Below are positions 16,777 to 25,423 of a DNA stretch of 64,000 bases, in pieces (within the stretch, counting starts at the first letter, position 1; every line of letters begins with the position of its first letter). The stretch covers positions 16,413-80,412 of the forward strand of contig CAMLKG010000019.1 of assembly GCA_946480695.1 (NCBI GenBank), given 5' to 3'. Source of the DNA: an uncultured Cellvibrio sp. Lineage in GTDB: Bacteria; Pseudomonadota; Gammaproteobacteria; Pseudomonadales; Cellvibrionaceae. The translations under genes and the position numbers were made by a program. The notes beneath the pieces are model-generated. The model made no database searches, was not told the origin of the DNA, and was given only the letters and a program-made list of their open reading frames with translations.

Positions 16777-19700
16777 CTAATTAATGGGGCATGATTCCAG
16801 GCCATCGCAATGCTGGCTGGCCTGTGCAAGGTCCAGCAAATCGCGCAGGGCAACCGCAATCATCGCAAAGTCTGTTCCGTTCACCGCTTGCAATTCATTT
16901 ACCATCGTCTTCCAGCGGGCAATTAATCGTTTGTGCTGCTCACTCCAACGCGAAATCAATTCATCCAGGCTGATTTGCTCATCTTTAAAACGAATTAACG
17001 AAATACTCAGGCTACGCAACTGTGATTCCAGGTCACTCAGGTAGGCTTCGCGGGCCATGGCTTGCCAATAATTATCCACAGGCAAGTTGGATATTTGATT
17101 GGCAAACCAGGGCAAACTGAGATAATTTCCTACCGCAAAATATATCTGCGCCAATTGGTTGATGTCCTGGTTGGCAATCCTCGCCGCCTCAACAACACTT
17201 AATCCGGAATACAAATCCGCGGGGTGGGCCACGCGTTTTACCAATTCTTCAGGCAAACCCAAATCGCGAAATTTTTGTGAGTTCGTGTTCCATTCCGCCA
17301 GCGCATCGCCTGTTAATAGTTGCGGCAAGTGTTCATTAATATGGCGCATACCCGGTGCAAACAATTCCACTTCGCTGGCCGGGTTTAAATAGCTGCGGCG
17401 ATTACGCAAAAACCAGCGCGTTGCCCGGCGGATTTTGCGCATCATGTCATTAATTAATTGCAGTTGTAAGTCATCGGGAATACGCGTGGCGTCGTCCAGC
17501 GCGCCTAAAAAAGCGGGCATCGCGTAAATGTCCCGGGCGATCACATAGGCTTTGGCTACATCGGCGGCGCTGGCGCCGGTGGCTTCCATTAATCGCTGCG
17601 CAAAACTAATGCCCATGGTATTCACTATATCGTTAGCAACCTGGGTCGCTACAATTTCACGGCGCAAGCGATGGTTGCGTAACGCGAGCGGGAAAAGTTG
17701 CGCGATTTTATGGGGAAAGGCCGTTTCGATAAAGCTAACCATGTATTCATCGTCCACTAAATCTGAATTGGTTAGATCTTCTTTTAATACTGCCTTGGCA
17801 TAGGAAATCAAGACCGCGAGTTCAGGCCTCGTCAAACCTTTACCGTGGGTTTGGCGCTCCAGCAACACATCATCATTGGGAAGGAATTCCAGTTTTCGAT
17901 CCAGGCGTTTTGCCGCTTGTAACGCACTCATAAAGCGGCGATATTCTGCGCTACGTTTTAAGGCTTCGGATTGCGCAACACTAATGGCCTGGGTTTGCCG
18001 CGAATTATTATGCAAAACCAGCTGCGCTACGTTGTCAGTCATGTCCAGCAATAACTGGTTGCGCTGCTTTTGGGTAAGGTCGCCGTTGGCAACAATTTCA
18101 TTCAACAGGATTTTGATGTTAACTTCATGGTCCGAACAATCCACGCCACCCGCGTTGTCGATAAAATCGGTATTACAGGCTCCGCCATTTAAGCAATATT
18201 CAACCCGTCCGCGCTGGGTCATCCCTAAATTGCCGCCTTCGGCAAACACCTTGCAACGCAATTCGTTGCCGTTCACACGCAGGTTATCATTGGTTTTATC
18301 CCCCACTTCGGCGTTAGATTCAGCGCTGGCTTTTACGTAGGTGCCTATTCCGCCGTTCCAAATCAAATCCACCGGGGATTTTAACAATTCGTTAATAAGT
18401 TCCATCGGTGTCAAGGTGGCGGCGTCCAGCGCAAAACGCGTGCGCATTTGCGGAGTAATAACAATCGATTTCGCATTGCGATTGAAGATACCACCACCTT
18501 CGCTGACTAATGATTTTTCATAATCGTCCCAAGTGGATTTGGGCAATTGAAATAAACGTTGTCGTTCCGCAAAACTGGCTAGCGGATCCGGGTTGGGATC
18601 AATAAAAATGTGTTGATGGTTAAACGCGGCGACTAACCGGATGGCATTGGATAAAATCATACCATTGCCAAAAACATCGCCCGACATATCGCCAATACCC
18701 AACACTGAAACCGATTGGTTTTGCACATCAATGTTTTTTTCCCGGAAATGCCGCTGCACGGAAATCCATGCGCCGCGCGCGGTAATTCCCATACCCTTGT
18801 GGTCATACCCCTGGCTGCCGCCAGAGGCGAAGGCATCGCCCAACCAGTGGTTATATTCCGCTGAAATTTTATTGGCAATATCGGAAAAACTCGCAGTGCC
18901 TTTATCGGCTGCTACCACCAGGTATGGGTCATCGTCATCGTAACGCACCACTTTTTCCGGTGCGCAAACACGGCCTTCAATTAAATTGTCCGTTAAATCC
19001 AGCAGGCCGCGAATAAATAATTGATAACAGGCGATGCCTTCCACTTGTTGCTGTTCACGCGTTGCGTTCGCCGGCATTTTCTTGCAAACAAATCCACCCT
19101 TCGCACCACTGGGAACGATAACCGCATTTTTTACCTGTTGTGCTTTAACCAAACCCAACACCTCGGTGCGGTAATCCTGCAAACGATCCGACCAACGCAA
19201 ACCACCGCGGGCTACTTTGCTGGTACGCAAATGTACGCCTTCGACACGCGGTGAATACACAAAAATTTCGTATAGCGGACGCGGTACAGGAATATCGATT
19301 AATTGGCGCGGCGAAAACTTTAGCGAAAGGTACGACTTCGGTTGCCCTTGTTCATCACGCTGGTAAAAATTGGTACGCAGCGTATTGTCGATAAGCGCGA
19401 GGAAACGGCGGATAATACGATCATCGTTCAGGTTGGCCACCGCATCCAGGCGTTGGATGATATCGGCCCGCAAGGTATCCATGCGTTCCGACGTGGTTTC
19501 ATCCACCAGTTCGGGATCAAACTTCAACGCAAACAATTCGACCAATTTATGGGTTAGGGCCGCTTGATTGGTCAGCGCCACCGCAATATAGCCGGCGCTA
19601 AATGGAAACAGGGTCTGGTGCATATAACCGGCGTAAGCGCGCAGCATCACCGCTTCGCGCCAGCGCAAACCGGCGGTAGTGATAAGTGCGTTGAATGCAT

Positions 19701-21672
19701 CGCTGTCAGCCTGGCCGTTCCAGATTGCCGCAAAGGCGCTCATAAACTGGTTTCGAATTGCGTGCAAATCCATGGTGCTGGAAAATTGGTGGGCCAGCTT
19801 GAAATCATGCAACCAGATAACCGCGCCTGATTGTGTACGTATATCGTAAGCGCTTTCACTGACCACCCTGAAACCAAGGTTTTCCAACACCGGAATAACA
19901 TCGGATAACGCCAGCGTATGTTGGCGATGGAAGACTTTAAAATGAATCAGCGCAGCAGGTTCATTGGTTAATGAATGATAAACGCTGAGGGCGACAGATT
20001 GCCGCTCCGATAGCTCCGCGATGGAGTGGATATCCTGTACCGCGGTGCGCGCATCATATTGTTCCTGGTATGACGGGGAAAACGCATCGCGATATTCACG
20101 CAACAGTTGTGCACTGACTTCTTCCCCATGCGCTTCTAATAGCGCAGTGTGTAAATAATCCTGCCATGAGCGAGTAATATTGATGATTCCCGCTTGCAAG
20201 GTATCCACGTCAATGTGCGTTGGCATGGCGCCATCAATCTTAAAAACCAAATAAACGCGAGCGAGGATGGATTCCGAAAAATAAGTAGTAAACTCGCACT
20301 CATGCGAACCTATTGCATCACCGATCAACTGCTGGATTTGCAAACGCACCCTGGTAGAAAAATAGTCGCGCGGGACATAGACAATGAAATTAATAAACTT
20401 GCCAAAAGGATCGCGCCGCATAAACAAACGTACCATTGAGCGTTCATTGATACGCAGCACCCCCGTCAGGGTTTCATAAAGTTCGGTAGTGTTGCTAAGG
20501 AATAACTCATTGCGCGGAAAAGTTTCCACTATCTGGCGAAAATTTTTGCCGTCATGGCTGTTTTCATCCAAGCCGGTGCGTTCTATTAAATGGGCGACCC
20601 TGGTTGAAATCAGCGGAATATCCCGCGTATTCATTAAATACACCGCTGATGTGTAAAGCCCCAGGAAGCGCGCCTCCCCAATCACCTCACCCTGTGTATT
20701 AAAACGTTTAACAATGACATAGTCGGAATAGGCGTAACGATGTACACGTGCGCGGATGGACGATTTGGAAAATGTAATCACCTGAGGCACCAGATGAAAC
20801 CTGGCCATTCCTTCATTAAATAATTCCACCGCCAGTTGCGGGGCCGGATTATTACGCAATGAAAAAATTCCCAAGCGCTGTCCCGGTATTTCACATAGCG
20901 TTTTTTTGCCTTCGACATCGCGAAATTCGTATTCGGAATACCCCAGGAAGGTAAATTTATCTTCCGTTAACCAACGCAGGAACGCTTTACTCTCCTGGAT
21001 GCTTGCCGCCGCAGGGGCGCGAATTGCGTGGGCCAGATTTTGTTCCATTGCCAGGGCTGCGGAACGCATGGGTTGATAATCGCTGACGACACGATCCACT
21101 TCGCGCAAAATGTCGTGCAGGCTGATGCAGATAGCTGCCAGTTCCTGTGGATCGGTGTGGGCACTTATTTCCATTACGATAAGCGCCTCCTTATGTGTTG
21201 CCTGGGCGCCGCTTAATGCGCTTCCATTGTCAGCTTTTCCCAATTGCACCAGGTTATGTTGCGAGTCGCGCACCAGACCGAGCACCGTACTTTTAATTGC
21301 GTAGATAGCGATATTGCGCCGATTTAATTCAATGCGAATGGAATCCACCAGAAAAGGCATATCTTTTTGCAGTACCACCAACACCGTATGCGGGCATACC
21401 CAGGCGTCCTCCGCCAGGGAGGGATTGAACAGGCGTAACCTTGGCCCCTCTCCATCATAGTGCTGGATGAATTGCCACCACTGGTAGAGGCTGCCAAATA
21501 CATCGCTCAAACGCCGCCCCATCAACTCTTCCAGGGGATAATGATTGAAGAAACGGCGAGCCAGTTCCTGGACTTGCTCCAACTCTGCCGCAGGTAACTT
21601 TTGCGCCGCATAACTGCGGAATTCAGCCAAAAATTCGGCAAGTTCAGGTTGGCTAACCAGAGGGCTGTTCAT
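16777..21672 (-). CDS. gdhB: NAD-specific glutamate dehydrogenase, large type
   Basis: This enzyme catalyses oxidative deamination of glutamate to 2-oxoglutarate with NAD. At 1631 residues it belongs to the very large L-GDH180 class of Streptomyces and Pseudomonas, not the 450-residue NADP class. The N-terminal 700 residues hold ACT-like regulatory modules. The catalytic domain is marked by GGLRWSDRLQDYRTEVLGL, the lysine motif NAVIVPSGAKGGF, SGDVFGNGM and the NAD fold near VFAEGGNLGMTQRGR. A helical C-terminal domain follows. The start has an AAGGAG site 8 bases upstream. In Pseudomonas the class is allosterically regulated and used for amino-acid catabolism. No partner gene adjoins it. Confidence 0.97.
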   Translation of the reverse strand: MNSPLVSQPELAEFLAEFRSYAAQKLPAAELEQVQELARRFFNHYPLEELMGRRLSDVFGSLYQWWQFIQHYDGEGPRLRLFNPSLAEDAWVCPHTVLVVLQKDMPFLVDSIRIELNRRNIAIYAIKSTVLGLVRDSQHNLVQLGKADNGSALSGAQATHKEALIVMEISAHTDPQELAAICISLHDILREVDRVVSDYQPMRSAALAMEQNLAHAIRAPAAASIQESKAFLRWLTEDKFTFLGYSEYEFRDVEGKKTLCEIPGQRLGIFSLRNNPAPQLAVELFNEGMARFHLVPQVITFSKSSIRARVHRYAYSDYVIVKRFNTQGEVIGEARFLGLYTSAVYLMNTRDIPLISTRVAHLIERTGLDENSHDGKNFRQIVETFPRNELFLSNTTELYETLTGVLRINERSMVRLFMRRDPFGKFINFIVYVPRDYFSTRVRLQIQQLIGDAIGSHECEFTTYFSESILARVYLVFKIDGAMPTHIDVDTLQAGIINITRSWQDYLHTALLEAHGEEVSAQLLREYRDAFSPSYQEQYDARTAVQDIHSIAELSERQSVALSVYHSLTNEPAALIHFKVFHRQHTLALSDVIPVLENLGFRVVSESAYDIRTQSGAVIWLHDFKLAHQFSSTMDLHAIRNQFMSAFAAIWNGQADSDAFNALITTAGLRWREAVMLRAYAGYMHQTLFPFSAGYIAVALTNQAALTHKLVELFALKFDPELVDETTSERMDTLRADIIQRLDAVANLNDDRIIRRFLALIDNTLRTNFYQRDEQGQPKSYLSLKFSPRQLIDIPVPRPLYEIFVYSPRVEGVHLRTSKVARGGLRWSDRLQDYRTEVLGLVKAQQVKNAVIVPSGAKGGFVCKKMPANATREQQQVEGIACYQLFIRGLLDLTDNLIEGRVCAPEKVVRYDDDDPYLVVAADKGTASFSDIANKISAEYNHWLGDAFASGGSQGYDHKGMGITARGAWISVQRHFREKNIDVQNQSVSVLGIGDMSGDVFGNGMILSNAIRLVAAFNHQHIFIDPNPDPLASFAERQRLFQLPKSTWDDYEKSLVSEGGGIFNRNAKSIVITPQMRTRFALDAATLTPMELINELLKSPVDLIWNGGIGTYVKASAESNAEVGDKTNDNLRVNGNELRCKVFAEGGNLGMTQRGRVEYCLNGGACNTDFIDNAGGVDCSDHEVNIKILLNEIVANGDLTQKQRNQLLLDMTDNVAQLVLHNNSRQTQAISVAQSEALKRSAEYRRFMSALQAAKRLDRKLEFLPNDDVLLERQTHGKGLTRPELAVLISYAKAVLKEDLTNSDLVDDEYMVSFIETAFPHKIAQLFPLALRNHRLRREIVATQVANDIVNTMGISFAQRLMEATGASAADVAKAYVIARDIYAMPAFLGALDDATRIPDDLQLQLINDMMRKIRRATRWFLRNRRSYLNPASEVELFAPGMRHINEHLPQLLTGDALAEWNTNSQKFRDLGLPEELVKRVAHPADLYSGLSVVEAARIANQDINQLAQIYFAVGNYLSLPWFANQISNLPVDNYWQAMAREAYLSDLESQLRSLSISLIRFKDEQISLDELISRWSEQHKRLIARWKTMVNELQAVNGTDFAMIAVALRDLLDLAQASQHCDGLESCPIN

Positions 21673-21892
21673 TGCCTCGTCTCCTTAGGGAAAGAAACCC
21701 ATATGCTTTTTAAGCCTAGTCGAAAATTTCTTGTAAACAGTTGAAATTACAAGGAACTGCCTCCAGATCGCACAGTCTATCCTGCGCACTCCGGTGCCAA
21801 TATCCACAGTGTTACAAGACCATAAATCCAATGACACCAACCGGCAGATTGAGTTTGCTGTCGGCGATCAGCTAAAGGGGACTTCCGTTACC

Positions 21893-22852
21893 ATGCAGGC
21901 CTACCAACACATCCAATCGCTTAACACCTGGCTTAACGACCAGATTATCGGCCAGGAGCATTTGATCCAGCGCCTGCTCATTGCCCTGCTCGCCGATGGC
22001 CACCTGTTGGTTGAAGGTGCACCCGGCCTTGCAAAAACCAAGGCAATCAAAACCCTGTCGCAAGCAATTGAAGGTAATTTCCATCGTATCCAGTTCACCC
22101 CGGACCTGCTGCCTTCCGACGTTACGGGTACTGACATCTATCGCCCCGAACAAAACCGCTTTGAATTCCAGCCCGGCCCGATTTTCCATAACCTGGTATT
22201 GGCCGATGAGATCAACCGCGCCCCGGCAAAAGTCCAATCCGCGCTATTGGAGGCCATGGCTGAACGCCAGGTGAGTGTGGGCAGTAAAACCTATCCCTTG
22301 CCGGGATTGTTTATGGTGATGGCAACCCAAAACCCGATAGAACAAGAAGGCACCTACCCTTTGCCGGAAGCCCAGCTCGACCGCTTTTTGCTGCATGTCA
22401 TTGTGGATTACCCCAGCCTGGACGCCGAACGCCGTATATTGCAGCTTGCACGCAATGAGGCGGCAGCTGTCGCAACAAGCCAGCCCGAGGTTATCAGCCA
22501 GGCCGCCATCGATACCGCACGCAAGGAAATCCTGGCGATCCATATGGCGGAATCCATTGAGGACTATATTGTTCACCTCATCAATGCCACTCGCCGCCCC
22601 GGCCAATATTCGGAGGAACTGGATGAGTTAATTGAATATGGTGCGAGCCCGCGCGCGACCATTGCCCTGGATCGCTGTGCCCGCGCCCATGCATGGTTAA
22701 ACGGCCGTGATTTTGTCAGCCCCGATGATGTACAGGCCGTCGCCCATGATGTGCTTCGCCATCGTTTAATTCTGAGTTTTGAAGCGGAGGCAACAGGCAC
22801 CACACCCAATCACGCGATTGATAAATTATTGGCTGCCGTTCCCCTGAGCTGA
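21893..22852 (+). CDS. MoxR family AAA+ ATPase
   Basis: The 319-residue AAA+ ATPase has Walker A GAPGLAKTK near residue 44, Walker B LVLADEINRA, and the MATQNPIEQEGTYPLPEAQLD signature shortened here to its core (QNPIEQ, PEAQLDRF). MoxR ATPases act as chaperones for VWA-domain partners, which here are encoded downstream. The start at 21893 gives the usual family length, and the longer frame to 21794 adds a non-conserved tail. The GGGG ribosome site is 12 bases away, which is rather far. It is the first gene of a six-gene plus-strand operon. The 220-base gap to divergent gdhB should hold its promoter. Confidence 0.93.
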   Translation: MQAYQHIQSLNTWLNDQIIGQEHLIQRLLIALLADGHLLVEGAPGLAKTKAIKTLSQAIEGNFHRIQFTPDLLPSDVTGTDIYRPEQNRFEFQPGPIFHNLVLADEINRAPAKVQSALLEAMAERQVSVGSKTYPLPGLFMVMATQNPIEQEGTYPLPEAQLDRFLLHVIVDYPSLDAERRILQLARNEAAAVATSQPEVISQAAIDTARKEILAIHMAESIEDYIVHLINATRRPGQYSEELDELIEYGASPRATIALDRCARAHAWLNGRDFVSPDDVQAVAHDVLRHRLILSFEAEATGTTPNHAIDKLLAAVPLS

Positions 22853-22878
22853 TGTACCTAAGCTAATGTCGCGAGCGA

Positions 22879-23838
22879 ATGGTTATGAATGAATTGCAGC
22901 AAGATTTGAATCCGCGCGGTGCCTACACCGAATTGGGCGCACTCCTGCGTTGCCGGTTTGCCGCGCAGGATTTAAAACTCTTCGCCCATCAACCTGCGCG
23001 CAGTTTGCTGTCGGGGGGTGAGCGCACCCGTTTTCGTGGCCGGGGAATGGATTTTGAAGAAGTACGCCTTTACCAGCTGGGCGACGATATTCGCTCCATC
23101 GACTGGCGGGTCACGGCGCGCACCCAGGTTGCGCACACCAAAATTTTTCGTGAAGAACGCGAGCGGCCGGTATTTATGCTGGTGGACCAACGCTCGCCAT
23201 TATTTTTTGGTAGCCACCAGTGTTTTAAATCGGTATTGGCGGCCCATATTGCCGCGCTGCTGAGCTGGGCCGCACTGGCAAACGGTGATCGCCTGGGTGC
23301 ACTGGTGTTTGGGGATTACGACCAGCGCGACGTCCGCCCGCGCCGCAGTAAACATGCAGTACTGGAATTGCTCCATCAATTGCAGGATTACAATCACCGG
23401 TTGAAGTCACCCATTGCACCGGAAGCGGAAAACAACCAGCATCCCAACGAATTACATAAGATACTGGCGGATGCGCGCCGCATCGCCAAACCGGGTTGCG
23501 CATTATTTATCATCAGCGACTTCCACGATATGAATGCTGCTTGTGAGCAGCAATTATTTGACCTGGCTCGCCACACCGACATCACACTGATTCATATTTA
23601 CGATCCGCTTGAACGCCAATTAACCAGCAATACACCATTAACCATCAGCAATGGCCGTGAGCGTTTGCAGCTCGCCGCGAATGAGAAATCATTCCAGCAG
23701 GCTTTCAAATCCCACTTCGACGAACATCTCAACGGGTTGGTCCAACTGTGCAAGCGCCTGCGTATTCCCTTGCTAAGTTACTCAACCGACGATGATATAC
23801 AGGAAGGTTTACGCAAAGCCTTCGGTCGAAAAAAATAA
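22879..23838 (+). CDS. DUF58 domain protein of the Bat-type operon
   Basis: DUF58 proteins are regular partners of MoxR ATPases and carry a VWA-like fold. The signature GGERTRFRGRGMDFEEVR, then YQLGDDIRSIDWRVTAR, appears near residues 50-80, and a VWA-like strand VFMLVDQRSP follows. The 319 residues contain no obvious membrane helix, unlike the membrane-anchored DUF58 class, so this is the short soluble form. It starts 26 bases after the moxR stop and is followed by the DUF4381 gene after 15 bases. The exact biochemical role is unknown. Operon context links it to envelope integrity or aerotolerance. Confidence 0.92.
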   Translation: MVMNELQQDLNPRGAYTELGALLRCRFAAQDLKLFAHQPARSLLSGGERTRFRGRGMDFEEVRLYQLGDDIRSIDWRVTARTQVAHTKIFREERERPVFMLVDQRSPLFFGSHQCFKSVLAAHIAALLSWAALANGDRLGALVFGDYDQRDVRPRRSKHAVLELLHQLQDYNHRLKSPIAPEAENNQHPNELHKILADARRIAKPGCALFIISDFHDMNAACEQQLFDLARHTDITLIHIYDPLERQLTSNTPLTISNGRERLQLAANEKSFQQAFKSHFDEHLNGLVQLCKRLRIPLLSYSTDDDIQEGLRKAFGRKK

Positions 23839-23853
23839 TTGAATTGATTATCT

Positions 23854-24408
23854 ATGCAACCTAACCCATCACCACTTGATCAACTTGCCGATATTCATCT
23901 CCCTGCGTCCGTCAGTTGGTGGCCCCTGGCTCCAGGTTGGTGGGCATTGCTGGCCTTATTAGTGATCGCACTCATTGCCATTTTCACCTGGCGTTATCGC
24001 GCGCAACAAAATCGTTATCGCAAATTGGCCCAGCACGAATTGGATCGTATTTATAACGAGTACCAACATACCCGGGACGCCGCGGCCTTTTTGCATGAAA
24101 CCAGTGTGCTGTTGCGCCGCACGGCATTAACAGCCTATCCGCAGATATTTAACGCCAGTATAAAAGGCCAGGCCTGGTTGAATTGGCTGGATAGTGTTTG
24201 CCCCACCAAACACAAAGGCTCTGTATTGCGCTTTAACAGTGAATGCGGCCAACAATTATTGACGGCAAGCTACCAGAAGAATCCAGTCATTGATGCTGCA
24301 TCGCTTTATGTTGTGTGTAGCAATTGGCTGGCGCAGCATCGCAATCATCGCCAAAAAATGCCTAACCGCAAACCAACGAAACAGATCGCGGAGGCAACTC
24401 ATGTTTGA
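23854..24408 (+). CDS. DUF4381 domain membrane protein
   Basis: This 184-residue protein carries one N-terminal membrane helix (GWWALLALLVIALIAIFTW, about residues 28-47) after a short segment with LADIHLPASVSWWPLAPG. A cytoplasmic helical domain of about 130 residues follows, including AAFLHETSVLLRRTALTAYP. The order and motif fit DUF4381, found only in MoxR/VWA operons of proteobacteria. It overlaps the next gene by 8 bases, which implies coupled translation. It probably helps assemble the VWA proteins in the membrane, but that is inference from position. Confidence 0.88.
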   Translation: MQPNPSPLDQLADIHLPASVSWWPLAPGWWALLALLVIALIAIFTWRYRAQQNRYRKLAQHELDRIYNEYQHTRDAAAFLHETSVLLRRTALTAYPQIFNASIKGQAWLNWLDSVCPTKHKGSVLRFNSECGQQLLTASYQKNPVIDAASLYVVCSNWLAQHRNHRQKMPNRKPTKQIAEATHV

Positions 24409-25423
24409 AATGCAATGGCCTTATTTGTTACTGCTCGCGCCCTTACCCCTGGCGATGAAATTCATCGCGCCTAAAAAGCGTGTGGAAGCGGCCTTGCGTG
24501 TTCCTTTTTATCAACACGCCAGCCAATTGGAACAGCGCAATCGTTTAAGCATTGGCAAACGGCCGGCAAAATTATTCGCCTTGTGGGCCATGTGGTTGAG
24601 CTGTTTGTTTGCGGCTACCAATCCGCAATGGGTAGGCGAACCTATGAGTATGCCCTCCAGCGGGCGGGACCTATTAATGGCGGTGGATATTTCGGGGAGT
24701 ATGGAACAAACGGATATGGTGCTTAACGGCTACCGTATCACCCGCTTGATGGCGGTAAAAAAAGTCATCGGGGATTTCGTAACGCGCCGCAATACTGATC
24801 GTCTCGGTTTGATTCTGTTTGGTGCCCAGGCGTATTTGCAGGCTCCCCTGACCTATGATCGCCAAACAGTGAATGAATTATTGCAGGAAGCGCAAATCGG
24901 CTTTGCGGGTCGCGAAACGGCGATTGGCGATGCTATAGCGCTGGCGGTAAAACGCCTGCGGGATCGCCCCGACAGCAGCCGTGTTTTGGTACTGCTTACG
25001 GATGGTGCCAATACCGCCGGTGTGCTCACACCCGATAAAGCCACAGAGCTCGCGCAAAAAGCCGATATAAAAATTTACACCATCGCCTTCGGTGCGGAAT
25101 CCATGGAAGTACCTGGTTTATTTGGTTCGCGCACGATCAATCCTTCGCGCGACCTGGATGAACCCACCATGATTGCCATCGCGGAAAAAACCGGTGGTAA
25201 ATATTTCCGCGCACGCAACCTGGAAGAATTGGATCAAATCCATCGCGAATTGGACAAGCTCGAACCCATTGAAATTGAAGCAGAGACGTTTCGCCCGGTG
25301 CAAACCTTATTTTATTGGCCATTGGGATTCGCACTATTGCTAAGCCTGGCGATGGCATTAATCCATGTATGGCCGGGTCGCACTATTCGCCGCGAGGCGG
25401 GCATGGTGGAGGCAAAACAATGA
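24401..25423 (+). CDS. VWA domain membrane protein, BatA-like
   Basis: The 340-residue protein has one or two N-terminal hydrophobic segments, a VWA domain and a C-terminal membrane helix (LFYWPLGFALLLSLAMALIHVW). The metal-ion site is intact: DISGSMEQTD near residue 92 gives DxSxS, and LLTDGANTAG supplies the second acidic loop. BatA proteins sit in the inner membrane with the VWA domain outside and are partners of MoxR. The ATG at 24401 follows a GGAGG site and overlaps the DUF4381 gene. The stop overlaps the next ATG (ATGA), so the operon is tightly coupled. Confidence 0.93.
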   Translation: MFEMQWPYLLLLAPLPLAMKFIAPKKRVEAALRVPFYQHASQLEQRNRLSIGKRPAKLFALWAMWLSCLFAATNPQWVGEPMSMPSSGRDLLMAVDISGSMEQTDMVLNGYRITRLMAVKKVIGDFVTRRNTDRLGLILFGAQAYLQAPLTYDRQTVNELLQEAQIGFAGRETAIGDAIALAVKRLRDRPDSSRVLVLLTDGANTAGVLTPDKATELAQKADIKIYTIAFGAESMEVPGLFGSRTINPSRDLDEPTMIAIAEKTGGKYFRARNLEELDQIHRELDKLEPIEIEAETFRPVQTLFYWPLGFALLLSLAMALIHVWPGRTIRREAGMVEAKQ